A stretch of DNA of 64,000 bases, from assembly GCF_001314225.1 (NCBI RefSeq), contig NZ_CP012697.1:3410001-3474000 (forward strand), read 5' to 3'. Below the pieces are notes generated by a model. The model saw nothing but the letters and a program-made list of their open reading frames with translations. It had not been told where the DNA came from and did no database searches. Source of the DNA: Microbacterium sp. No. 7 (lineage in GTDB: Bacteria > Actinomycetota > Actinomycetes > Actinomycetales > Microbacteriaceae). A program made the translations under genes and the position numbers. Below are positions 23,897 to 32,619 of this stretch, in pieces. Positions within the stretch are counted from its first letter, which is position 1. Every line of letters begins with the position of its first letter.

Positions 23897-26800
23897 TTAC
23901 TCCGCGCTCACCTCGGTGTTTCCGCGGCGGCGACGTGCCACCATGAATCCACCGACGAGGAGGAGGAGCGCACCCGCTCCGGCGGCGAACCAGGGAATCT
24001 GGCCACCCGTCGCCGCGAGTCCTCCGTTCGCCCCCGGATCTGCCGGCGGGCTCACCGGGTTGCCGGGCGTCACCGTCGGGGTCGGGTCCGTCGGCTTCGG
24101 CTCGACCGGCGTCGGCGTCGGGTCTGTCGGCGTCGGCTCAATCGGCGTCTCAATCGGCGTCGGCGTCGGCTCAATCGGCGTAGGCGTCGGCTCCGTCGGC
24201 GTAGGCTCGACCGGCGTCGGGGTCGGCGTCGGCTCAATCGGCGTCGGCGTCGGCTCAATCGGCGTAGGCGTCGGCTCCGTCGGCGTAGGCTCGACCGGCG
24301 TCGGCGTAGGCGTCGGCTCGACCGGCGTCGGCGTAGGCGTCGGCTCCGTCGGCGTAGGCGTCGGGTCCGTAGGCGTAGGCGTCGGGTCCGTAGGCGTAGG
24401 CGTCGGCTCGACCGGCGTCGGCGTCGGCGTCGGCTGGACGACACCGGACAGGGCGAAGCCGGCGTCGACCGTCGGGTTGTCGGCCTTGCCCGGCTCAGCC
24501 GAGTTGTCGCCCTCCGTCGGAGTCGTCACCGTCACGCGTCCTGTGACCGGGTCGGCGTCGGAGTCACGAGCGTCGTCCGATCCGGCGTTCGGCTGCGTCA
24601 GGGTCAGCGGAACCCCGCCGATGTTCGTCGTCGTGGGGAACTCGATGATGTACTCCGTCGAGTTCACCAGGTCGGTGAACACGTAGTAGCCGTTCTCGTC
24701 GGTCACGGTCTCCTTGATGAGGTTGCCGTCCTTGTCGTACAGCCTGACCGTGATGCCCTCGAGCGGAGGCTCGTCGGCATCCTGGATGCCGTCGCCGTCG
24801 GCATCGATCCACACGTAGTCGCCGACCGACACCAGCTCCGGCACGAAACCGGCGTCGACGGTCGGCACGTCGGCCTGTCCCGGCGCGGTGCTGTTCGAGC
24901 CCGACCCGGGCGTGGTCACCGGCGCACGACCGGTGGCGACGTCCGGATTCGAGTCGAGCGCCTCGTCGCCGCCCTGGCCCGGCCGGGTCAGAGTGTGCTT
25001 CACGCCGTCCACCGTCACCGCGACCGGAAACTCGACGATGAAGTCGGTGTTCACCGGCAGATCGGAGAACACGTAGTACCCGTTCTCGTCGGTCACCGTC
25101 TCCTGGACGACATTGCCGTCCGCATCCAGCAACTTCACCGTGACACCGGCAGCCGGCTTCTCACCATCGTCCTGGATGCCGTCGCGGTCGGCGTCGATCC
25201 ACACGTAGTCGCCGACCGACACCAGCGGCGTCGGCGGAACCGGCACGAAACCGGCGTCGACGGTCGGCACGTCGGCCTGTCCCGGCGCGGTGCTGTTCGA
25301 GCCCGACGCAGGCGTGGTCACCGGCGCACGACCGGTGGCGACGTCCGGATTCGAGTCGAGCGCCTCGTCGCCGCCCTGGCCGGGCGCGGTGAGGGTGTGC
25401 TCCACGCCGCCCAGGGTGACCGTGGTCGGGAACTCGACGATGAAGTCGGTCTCCACCGGCAGGTTGGCGAACACGTAGTAGCCGTTCGCGTCGGTCGTCG
25501 TGGTCGCGACCACGTTGCCGTCCGCGTCGAGCAGCTTCACGACCGCACCGGGAACGGGATTCTCATCGCCGTCCTGGATCCCATCGCCGTCGGCGTCGAT
25601 CCACACGTAGTCGCCGATCGAGACCAGCGGCGCCGACGACTCGACGTAGCCGGCGTCGATGGTCGGGTCGTCGGTCTCACCGGGCAGGCCCGAGTTGTCG
25701 CCCGAGTCCGGAGTGGTCACCGGTGCACGGCCGGTGACCTTCGCCGGGTTCGAGTCGGCCGTCTCGTCGCCGCCCCGACCGGGCTCGGTCAGCACGAACT
25801 GCGAGCCGCCCACCGTGACCGACGTCGGGAACTCGACGATGTAGTCGGTCGACGGACGCAGGTCGGTGAAGGCGTAGAAGCCGTTGCCGTCGGTCGTGGT
25901 CTCCTTCACGAGGTTGCCATCGGCGTCGAGCAGGCGCACGGTCGCGCCGCCCACCGGATACTCACCGGCATCCTGAACACCGTTGCCGTCGACGTCGACC
26001 CAGAGGTAGTCGCCGATGGAGACGGGTGCTGCCGGAGGCCGTGCGTAGCCCGCGTCGATGGTGGGGTCGTCGACCTCACCGGGCACGGCGGAGTTGTTTC
26101 CGGTCGCCGGCGTCGTCACCGGGGCGCGCCCCGTGTCGGGCGCCGGGTTCGAGTCGGCAGCCGTGTCGGAGCCCGCCCTCTGGCTCGTCAGCGACAGGTC
26201 CTCGCCGCCGACGGTGACCGTCGTCGGGAACTCCACGATGTAGTCCGTCGACCCCTCGAGGTCGGTGAACACGTAGAAGCCGTTCTCGTCGGTCACGGTC
26301 TCCTTGATGAAGATGCCGTTCTCGTCGAGCAGGCGCACGGTGGCACCGGCGACCGGGGCCTCGCCCGGGTCCTGGATGCCGTCGCCGTCGGCGTCGACCC
26401 ACAGGAAGTTCCCGATCGAGACGAGCGGCGCCGCCGGAGCGAGCACGTAGCCGGCGTCGACGGTGGGGTCGTCGGCCTCACCCGGCCCGGACGAGTTGAG
26501 TCCGCTGTCGGGCGTCCTGACCGGCGCCTGACCCGTCGCCGGGTCGGCGTTCGAGTCGTTCGCAGCCGCGGTGTCCGCGCCCTGGGCGGTCAGCGTGTAG
26601 CGCTGGCCGTCGACACGCACCGTGGTCGGGAACTGGACGACGAACTCGGTGTCACCCGGAAGATCGGCGAACACGTAGTAGCCGTCGTCGTCAGTGGTGG
26701 TCTCGGCGATGACGGTGCCGTCCTTGTCGAGCAGCTTCACCACGGCACCCGGAACCGGCTTCTCGCCGGCGTCCTGGAAGCCATCGCCGTTCTCGTCGAT

Positions 26801-29059
26801 CCACAGGTAGTCGCCGATCGAGACGAGCTCTCCCGGCAGGAAGCCGAAGTCGATCGAGTGATCGTTCACCCCGTCGGCCCCCGTGATCACCTCGGCGACG
26901 ACGACGCCGTCGACCAGCTTGCCGTTGCTGTCGATCCCGCGGTCTCCGCCGCGGTTGTCGCGCGTGGGCTCGAGGCCGGCGAGCGGGCCGCCCGCCTCGA
27001 AGTCGGCGGCGCGGTCGAGGCGCACCTCGTACGTCACGCCCGGCTGCACACCGTCGCTGGTCGAGAAGTAGTACTCGCCCTTCGCGTCGGTCTCGGTCGT
27101 GGCGATCAGGGTGCCGTCCTCGTCGTACAGCGACACCTGCACGCCCGCGACGGCCGGCTCGCCGGCGTCCTGGATGCCATCGGCGTCGGTGTCGATCCAG
27201 ATGCGGTTTCCGATCTGCTGGTCGACCAGCCGGTAATACGCCTCCATGTCGGCCAGCCCCTGGCCCTTGCGGAAGTGCGTGCCGACGAGTTGGTTCGGCG
27301 TGCCGGTCTTCGATGCCGCGTAGTCACCGGTCAGGGGGTCCCAGGCGCGCAGACCCTGCTGATAGATGCCCAGAACGTCCATCTGGTTGCCGACGATGCG
27401 CTCGGTGCCCGGCACGTACACGATGCCGCCGAAGGCGGCCTCGTTGTGGCTGAAGCCGATGTCATAGAAGTCACCGCCACGGGGAGCATCGGGGCGGGCG
27501 TCGAAGTCGATCGTCGATCCCTCGATGCTCACCGCGTGCACGTTGCCGGCGACGATGTAGTCCATGTACGAGCCGTAGCCGTTGGTCTTCTCGCCTGCGT
27601 ACAGGATCGGGCCGTTCTGGTCGCCACCGCGGTCGCGGAAGGCCAGCACCAGCTCGCCGGTCTCGAGGAACTCGATGTCGGAGAGCATCGGCTGCGGAAC
27701 CGAGTACTGCACGTGAACGCCGGCCGGATTCGGCGGAGTGCTCCAGTTGGCCGACGCATCCACGCAGGCCTGCGGGATCTCGTCGGTCCACACCCGCCAG
27801 TCGACGGGCCAGCACTCGGCGGCGCCGCTGCCTGCGGAGTTCACGCCGCTGGAGCCCGGCGCCGTGGTCGGGTCGCCCGTCCACACCGTGCCGGTCGGCG
27901 ACAGCTCGCCGCCCGCCGAGATCTCGTACTCGATGATCGAGGCCTGCATGGTGGCGCCACAGGTGGCGCCGATGTAGATCTTCCCCTCGTTCGGGTCGCC
28001 GTCGAGGATGTTCTCGGTGATGGCCATCGGTGCCCAGTCGGCCGAGCAGTCGATCGCGGGGATCGCGAGCGTCTGGATCGGCGCCGGGTCGACGGCATCC
28101 TGCACGGGGTAGACGACGACCGAGTCGGTGTGCATGTTGATGGCGAGGAGGAACGCGGCGTCCTCCGTCACCTCGACATCGCCCAGCGACTCGCGACCGA
28201 CGGCCGAGCGGAACGAGAAGTCCTGCGCCTGGTGCTCGCCGATCATCTCATCGAAGTCGTGCGCGGTGGTGCCGGCGTCGGCGACGGTGACGTACTGCTC
28301 CCACGCGCCGGAGGCCGGGTCGACGCGGTAGATCGCGCCGGCGCCGCCGGGACCGTAGTCCGAGCCGCGCTTCGCGTACGCACCCGCGTAGATCTCGTTC
28401 TCGTCACGATCGAGCCCGATGCCGTAGAGGGCGCCGAGGGTGAAGTCGGTCGTGATCGCGGTCGGAGCGCTGTCGAGCCTGTAGGGCGTCTGGTAGACCT
28501 CGAGCGCGTCAGCCTTGCCCGACGGCCAGATGCTGTCGGGCTGGGTGGCCGAGTAGATGGTCGCGTTCGCGTAGCCGACCTTGGTGACGTCGATGTAGCC
28601 GACGGAGACACCGATGTCGGTGCCACCCGAGAGGTCGACGAACGACGTCGCCGGGGAGAACTGCGGCTCGGCATAGCCGTCGATCAGATACGACTCCGAG
28701 TACGTGTTCGCCTTCGGGTTCGTCACGGCGACGCGGTACGTGCCGCCGACCAGGTCGTTGCCCGAGTCACCGGGCGCCAGAACGATGGACCCGTCGGCGC
28801 CGGTCTGCTTCTCGACCCAGTTGCCCTGAGCGTCGGTGATGCGCACCTTCACGCTTTCGAGCGCGATGTCACCCGCATCCCGGGTGTGGTCGTGGTTGAC
28901 GTCCTCGACGACGGTGACCGTCAGCGTGCCGTCACCGGCGTCGGCGAACGCGGCCGGAGCGGTGGTCAGCACCGACGTGCCGGCGAGGATCGCCGTCGTC
29001 GCCAGCGCGAGCCCTCTGCCCCGCCGCGGAGGCGGCTGCTTCGATAGGGGGGTTGTCAT
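23897..29059 (-). CDS. Giant sortase-anchored surface protein with seven SdrD-type B repeats
   Basis: The 1720-residue protein has a signal peptide (about residues 1-42, ending APAAFA). One Cna/SdrD-like B module follows, then a globular, propeller-like region (about 110-610) and seven SdrD_B domains starting near residues 617, 746, 879, 1013, 1146, 1278 and 1410. Each opens with GDYVWIDADGDGIQD-like calcium-binding text and has a period of about 133 residues. A Pro-Thr-Glu wall-spanning stalk (about 1536-1658), a LAATG sortase motif near 1681, a membrane helix and an RRRR tail close it. GAGGAG lies five bases before the ATG. It is probably wall-linked by a class E-type sortase. Adhesion is inferred. 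Confidence 0.9.
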   Translation of the reverse strand: MTTPLSKQPPPRRGRGLALATTAILAGTSVLTTAPAAFADAGDGTLTVTVVEDVNHDHTRDAGDIALESVKVRITDAQGNWVEKQTGADGSIVLAPGDSGNDLVGGTYRVAVTNPKANTYSESYLIDGYAEPQFSPATSFVDLSGGTDIGVSVGYIDVTKVGYANATIYSATQPDSIWPSGKADALEVYQTPYRLDSAPTAITTDFTLGALYGIGLDRDENEIYAGAYAKRGSDYGPGGAGAIYRVDPASGAWEQYVTVADAGTTAHDFDEMIGEHQAQDFSFRSAVGRESLGDVEVTEDAAFLLAINMHTDSVVVYPVQDAVDPAPIQTLAIPAIDCSADWAPMAITENILDGDPNEGKIYIGATCGATMQASIIEYEISAGGELSPTGTVWTGDPTTAPGSSGVNSAGSGAAECWPVDWRVWTDEIPQACVDASANWSTPPNPAGVHVQYSVPQPMLSDIEFLETGELVLAFRDRGGDQNGPILYAGEKTNGYGSYMDYIVAGNVHAVSIEGSTIDFDARPDAPRGGDFYDIGFSHNEAAFGGIVYVPGTERIVGNQMDVLGIYQQGLRAWDPLTGDYAASKTGTPNQLVGTHFRKGQGLADMEAYYRLVDQQIGNRIWIDTDADGIQDAGEPAVAGVQVSLYDEDGTLIATTETDAKGEYYFSTSDGVQPGVTYEVRLDRAADFEAGGPLAGLEPTRDNRGGDRGIDSNGKLVDGVVVAEVITGADGVNDHSIDFGFLPGELVSIGDYLWIDENGDGFQDAGEKPVPGAVVKLLDKDGTVIAETTTDDDGYYVFADLPGDTEFVVQFPTTVRVDGQRYTLTAQGADTAAANDSNADPATGQAPVRTPDSGLNSSGPGEADDPTVDAGYVLAPAAPLVSIGNFLWVDADGDGIQDPGEAPVAGATVRLLDENGIFIKETVTDENGFYVFTDLEGSTDYIVEFPTTVTVGGEDLSLTSQRAGSDTAADSNPAPDTGRAPVTTPATGNNSAVPGEVDDPTIDAGYARPPAAPVSIGDYLWVDVDGNGVQDAGEYPVGGATVRLLDADGNLVKETTTDGNGFYAFTDLRPSTDYIVEFPTSVTVGGSQFVLTEPGRGGDETADSNPAKVTGRAPVTTPDSGDNSGLPGETDDPTIDAGYVESSAPLVSIGDYVWIDADGDGIQDGDENPVPGAVVKLLDADGNVVATTTTDANGYYVFANLPVETDFIVEFPTTVTLGGVEHTLTAPGQGGDEALDSNPDVATGRAPVTTPASGSNSTAPGQADVPTVDAGFVPVPPTPLVSVGDYVWIDADRDGIQDDGEKPAAGVTVKLLDADGNVVQETVTDENGYYVFSDLPVNTDFIVEFPVAVTVDGVKHTLTRPGQGGDEALDSNPDVATGRAPVTTPGSGSNSTAPGQADVPTVDAGFVPELVSVGDYVWIDADGDGIQDADEPPLEGITVRLYDKDGNLIKETVTDENGYYVFTDLVNSTEYIIEFPTTTNIGGVPLTLTQPNAGSDDARDSDADPVTGRVTVTTPTEGDNSAEPGKADNPTVDAGFALSGVVQPTPTPTPVEPTPTPTDPTPTPTDPTPTPTEPTPTPTPVEPTPTPTPVEPTPTEPTPTPIEPTPTPIEPTPTPTPVEPTPTEPTPTPIEPTPTPIETPIEPTPTDPTPTPVEPKPTDPTPTVTPGNPVSPPADPGANGGLAATGGQIPWFAAGAGALLLLVGGFMVARRRRGNTEVSAE
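24085..24450 (-). repeat. Pro-Thr stalk-encoding hexanucleotide-like repeats
   Basis: Degenerate GGCGTCGG / GGCGTAGG units, often linked by CTCGACC or CTCAATC, encode PTPTPVEPTPTE-type residues. Two longer blocks around 24190-24300 are nearly identical. The array should be prone to slippage and could vary stalk length between strains. Confidence 0.75.
24800..27215 (-). repeat. Tandem roughly 400-bp units encoding SdrD_B domains
   Basis: Six intervals of about 395-400 bp separate successive ATCGATCCACACGTAGTCGC-like starts. The two units around 24870-25020 and 25270-25420 are almost identical over more than 100 bp, showing recent duplication or gene conversion. Confidence 0.75.
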
Positions 29060-29201
29060 TCGTTCTCCTCGATCAGAGCTTTCACAAGGCGCGGGTGAGA
29101 CAGCAGAGGCCCGCATGGAGAAGAAAGCGCTGTCGCCGGACGAAGTGACGCGACGTCTGAGAAAAATCTGAGAAGAAGTCCGAGAGCTCGCCGGGGAACG
29201 T

Positions 29202-30440
29202 CTACATCGTGCGCTCTGAGAGCTCCTCCGGCACGAAGAAGCAGTCGCCGGCGGTGGTCGTCGTATGGCGGAGGAGGTCGTCGTGCGCGTCGAGACGGCG
29301 CTGGGTGAGCACGAAGGTCTCGGCGTCGGCGAGGGCTGCGACGAAGAGCAGCCCCGAGCCGTCGTCGGCGTCGAAGCTGTAGCTGCGGCGCAGCATGAGG
29401 GCACGCCCGATGTTGGCCGGGTGGGCACGGCGCGCGTGAGCGCCGGCGGGGATGAGCGTGCGCCCGTCGTCGCGTTTCGCGAACAGGTCGATGTCGTCGA
29501 GGGGGCCGCCTCCCGAGAGCGGGGCGCCCGTGTCTCGGCTCCGGCCCACCGCCGCTTCCTGCTCAGGCACGCCGAGGCTGCCGAACGAGCGGGCCACCAG
29601 CATCCGGCGCACCACGAGGAAGGTGTCGCGCTTCGCCTCGCCTGCCCAGACCCCGGCCCGCAGCTCCACCTCGGTGCGCGGGTTCACGATGCCGTCGATG
29701 AAGCCGATGCCGGAGCGCGTGGTGCCCGCGGGGGTCGGCGCGTCGCGGTATCCCTTCTGCGCCCACAGCACACGGTGCGCGCCGAGGGGCTTCAGCGCGC
29801 CGGCCAGTGCGTCCGACGCGCCGGCAGCGGTCTCGGAGGCCGCCGTCACGAGCAGGTCGCCGCCGCGCACGATCGCGGGCGCATCGCTGTCGAAACCGGG
29901 AAGGCCCTCTGCGCGGCCACACCGTTCCGGCATGAGAGAGCGTGCGTGCCGGATGCCGAGGGCGGTGAGCACGGTGACGTCGCCGGCGTCGGCGGGGTGC
30001 GCGCCGGCCGACGCCGAGGCGGCACGGGCGAGCTCGATGACGTGCTGCGCCGAACGCCGCTCCAGCGTGATCACCGCGACGGCGGTGTGCCGCTGGGGAA
30101 CGACCGGCCAGGTGATGCCGGCGCGCAGGTCGGCGCCCGTCGGCGCCGGGCCCGCCTCCGGGTCGGTGTCGGGCGTCGGCGCGGCCTGCGCCTCCTCACC
30201 GCCACGCCGGGAGGATGCGAGGGCGCCCGCCCATCCGAGCGTGCCCCCGGCGAGCGCCGCCCCGGTGGCGGTCAGCAGGTGCCGGCGGGTCGGGCGTGGA
30301 GGCGCCGCCGACGACGACGCGGTGTCCGGCGATGCATCGCTGATCGCCGGTCCACGGTCGTCGACGCCGGCGTCCGCGGCGTCGTTCGCGCCGGATGCCG
30401 CACCGTCAGCCGCCGATCGCACGCCAGACCTCTTCCGCAC
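29202..30440 (-). CDS. Tat-exported DyP-type heme peroxidase (EfeB/deferrochelatase-like)
   Basis: The 412-residue protein has a Tat signal (PTRRHLLTATGAALAGG, about residues 50-66) after a long Ala/Asp-rich leader. DyP features are the distal GFIDG motif followed by IVNPR (Asp about 249) and a proximal histidine in AHARRAHP (about H335). It should bind heme and act outside the membrane as a peroxidase or on heme/iron. Its first 35 bases overlap the end of the upstream lipoprotein gene, so it is coupled to that operon. No EfeU or EfeO gene is adjacent, so a role in iron uptake is less likely than partnership with the beta-helix and lipoprotein genes. Confidence 0.88.
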   Translation of the reverse strand: MRKRSGVRSAADGAASGANDAADAGVDDRGPAISDASPDTASSSAAPPRPTRRHLLTATGAALAGGTLGWAGALASSRRGGEEAQAAPTPDTDPEAGPAPTGADLRAGITWPVVPQRHTAVAVITLERRSAQHVIELARAASASAGAHPADAGDVTVLTALGIRHARSLMPERCGRAEGLPGFDSDAPAIVRGGDLLVTAASETAAGASDALAGALKPLGAHRVLWAQKGYRDAPTPAGTTRSGIGFIDGIVNPRTEVELRAGVWAGEAKRDTFLVVRRMLVARSFGSLGVPEQEAAVGRSRDTGAPLSGGGPLDDIDLFAKRDDGRTLIPAGAHARRAHPANIGRALMLRRSYSFDADDGSGLLFVAALADAETFVLTQRRLDAHDDLLRHTTTTAGDCFFVPEELSERTM

Positions 30441-31131
30441 CGCGGGGCGCCTCGACGGGCTCGTCGCCGGTCAGCACGATCTCGAGCGCGCCGCCCTCCC
30501 CCGAGTCGACGCGGCGCATCTCGCCGTCGGCCGTCAGCCAGATGCGCGACTGCGCTCCCGTCCACGATGCGCCGGCGTCGTCGGCGGACGACGGCAGCCG
30601 GTAGACGTCCAGCGTCTCGCCGTTCTCGTCGGCGGAGCCGAGGTGGACCGCGTCGGACTGCCGGAGCAGCTGAGCGTTCTCCGGCCGGTCGGCGACGAGC
30701 AGGAAGACCCCCTGCACGGCCAGACGCGCCCCGGCCTGCGCGTCGGCGGGGCGCCACGCTCCGCCCTGATCGACCGCCAGTCCGCCCGGGGCGACGAGCA
30801 CCGGGGTGCTGACGGCGAGCCCTTCGGGCCCTCGCTCGAGCGTTCCCCAGGCGCGGTGGGTCTCGGGATCGACCGTGAGACGGGCGGCGATGTGATCGAC
30901 GTCGTCGTCGGGCAGATACGAGACCACGGCGGTGAACGGCCCCTTCGCATACAGCGCGAAGCGACTGCCGGCGAGCTGCTCGGCCTGGGCGATCGTGAGC
31001 GGTGCGCCGGTGTCCGACAGCCCGGCGGAGCAGCCTGCCAGCATCGGCGTCACGGCGAGACCGAGCAGGAGTGCGACGATGATGCGCCGCGTTCGAAGCG
31101 CAGCCCGCCGGGATGCGCCCGTGCCCGTCAT
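30406..31131 (-). CDS. Secreted lipoprotein of unknown function
   Basis: The 241-residue precursor has a strongly basic N-terminus and a lipobox MLAGC (cysteine about residue 34). The mature part has alternating strands (FALYAKGPFTAVVSYLPDD, RIWLTADGEMRRVDSG) that recall LolA/LppX-like lipoprotein folds, but the match is weak. Its ATG overlaps the stop of the beta-helix lipoprotein gene (ATGA) and its end overlaps the DyP gene, so the three are one operon. A role presenting a ligand to the peroxidase is possible but unproven. Confidence 0.75.
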   Translation of the reverse strand: MTGTGASRRAALRTRRIIVALLLGLAVTPMLAGCSAGLSDTGAPLTIAQAEQLAGSRFALYAKGPFTAVVSYLPDDDVDHIAARLTVDPETHRAWGTLERGPEGLAVSTPVLVAPGGLAVDQGGAWRPADAQAGARLAVQGVFLLVADRPENAQLLRQSDAVHLGSADENGETLDVYRLPSSADDAGASWTGAQSRIWLTADGEMRRVDSGEGGALEIVLTGDEPVEAPRGAEEVWRAIGG

Positions 31132-32441
31132 TCGTCGTCCAGCAGGTCGGCGTCGGGCACGGTGATCTCGGCGACGCTCGGGAGTGCGATGGCATCCGGC
31201 ACGATACGCGGAGACTCGTCGACCTCCGCGAGACCCGCGCGCTCAGACGGGAACGGCACGCGTGAGAAGACGATGCCCGGCGGTGCGGTCGGCGGCGAGA
31301 AGACGCCGATCTCTGTCGCACAGCCCTCGGCGGGAAGCCCGACCGGCTCGGTGAGCGTCCCGGGCTGCAGCCGGAAGCAGTTGCTGCCGCCCGCCGCCTC
31401 GCGCGCGGGCGCGAAGACCACGTCACGGCGGTTCCCGGCGAGGGAGTTGTCTTCGACCGTGTTTCCCGCGGGGGCGAAGTCCTCCGACGAGGTGATCCAC
31501 ACCCCGGCGGTCGTGTTTCCCTCGATGCGATTGGCCGAGACCACGGCATCCACGGTGCCGGAAAGGCCGATGCCGACGCCGAACGCCCCGCCGGCCTGCT
31601 CGGGGGTCCGCTCCTCGTTGTTGCCGGAGATCACGTTGCCCACCACCTGCACACCGCGGCTCGGACCGTGCGCCTCGAGGTAGTTGCTGAGCACCGAGAC
31701 GCCGATCCGGTTGCCCACGATGCGGTTGCCGGTGACGATCACATCGGAGGCGTTCGCGAACTCGAGTCCCACCGCGTTGGAGACCAGGACGTTGCCCTCG
31801 ACCAGGGCGCCGCACGATGCGCACTGGCCGATGTAGATCCCCGAATCCGAGCCGCCGCTGGCGAGGTTCTGCCGAATGGCGCCGCCCGTGCGGTTGAACG
31901 CGTAGATGCCGTAGAGGCCGTTGTTGGTCGCTGTGACGTGCTGCACGAGGTAGCCGGGCACGGGTGGCGGCGCGGCCTCCGGAAGGTAGCCGTCGGGGCC
32001 GCGCGCGACGCCGGCGCCCGATTCGTCGGTGACCCCGGTGATCAGCACGCCGTTCTGCAGATGGTTGCGAACGGTGAGGTTCTCGACCGCGATGCGCTCG
32101 CCGGTCGCGACGACGCCGTTCTGACGGGTCAGCTCACCGTCGATGACGACCCCGTTGCGGTCGAGTCCGCGCACCGTCACATCGTCGGCGCGCACTTCGA
32201 GGCTCTCGTGGTACAGGCCGGGAGAGATCAGGATGACACCGCCGTCGGCCACGAGGGTGCCGGCATCCGCCAAGGAGGCGTCCTCCGGCACGCGCACGAG
32301 CGCTGAGCCGCCGCCCGGCTCATCACCGGATGCGCCACCGGGAGCCGACGAGCAGCCGGATGAGACGAGCACCGCGAGCGCTGCGGTGAGGGCGAGCGAG
32401 CGCGACAGGCGCACCCGTCGATGACAAATGCCCGATGCCAT
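31128..32441 (-). CDS. Right-handed beta-helix (NosD-like) lipoprotein
   Basis: The 437-residue precursor has a signal with a cysteine at about residue 30 (VLVSSGC, an imperfect lipobox). The mature protein is a parallel beta-helix: repeated turns such as NGVLITGV, NNGLYGIYAFNR, SDSGIYIGQC, NAVGLEFANASDVIVTGNRI and GNTTAGVWITSS. It resembles NosD/pectate-lyase-like PbH1 proteins; no lyase catalytic triad was recognised. The ATG at 32441 has GGAG seven bases upstream; the longer open frame has weaker starts. It is the first gene of the operon with the second lipoprotein and DyP peroxidase. Confidence 0.82.
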   Translation of the reverse strand: MASGICHRRVRLSRSLALTAALAVLVSSGCSSAPGGASGDEPGGGSALVRVPEDASLADAGTLVADGGVILISPGLYHESLEVRADDVTVRGLDRNGVVIDGELTRQNGVVATGERIAVENLTVRNHLQNGVLITGVTDESGAGVARGPDGYLPEAAPPPVPGYLVQHVTATNNGLYGIYAFNRTGGAIRQNLASGGSDSGIYIGQCASCGALVEGNVLVSNAVGLEFANASDVIVTGNRIVGNRIGVSVLSNYLEAHGPSRGVQVVGNVISGNNEERTPEQAGGAFGVGIGLSGTVDAVVSANRIEGNTTAGVWITSSEDFAPAGNTVEDNSLAGNRRDVVFAPAREAAGGSNCFRLQPGTLTEPVGLPAEGCATEIGVFSPPTAPPGIVFSRVPFPSERAGLAEVDESPRIVPDAIALPSVAEITVPDADLLDDE

Positions 32442-32619
32442 AGGAGAACTCCACCCTTTGGAAGACATGAGGAAGACCATTCTGAGGAAGCTCGTTCGAT
32501 GGCGAAGGTGACGCGGAACGAGATTTCTTTCAGCGGATTCATAGACACTCCGGACGCACGACCGTTCGCCGACCACGGAGGTCCTTCGATGAGGTCGCGA
32601 GCCCAGGCGTCGGCCCCGC

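Noticed and set aside
24085..24450. Possible CRISPR array or tandem satellite
   Set aside because: The repeats are 6-12 bp, lack unique spacers and encode a wall-spanning stalk in frame. No cas genes are present anywhere in the window.
23373..24686. Plus-strand frame encoding GVGVGSVGVGS-type repeats
   Set aside because: It is the complement of the Pro-Thr stalk repeats of the surface protein, not an independent elastin-like gene.
24995..29047. A 1350-codon plus-strand open frame opposite the large surface-protein gene
   Set aside because: It is a GC-skew shadow: its Arg/His/Val/Asp-rich text mirrors the repeats of the minus-strand gene, and it has no ribosome site or domain.
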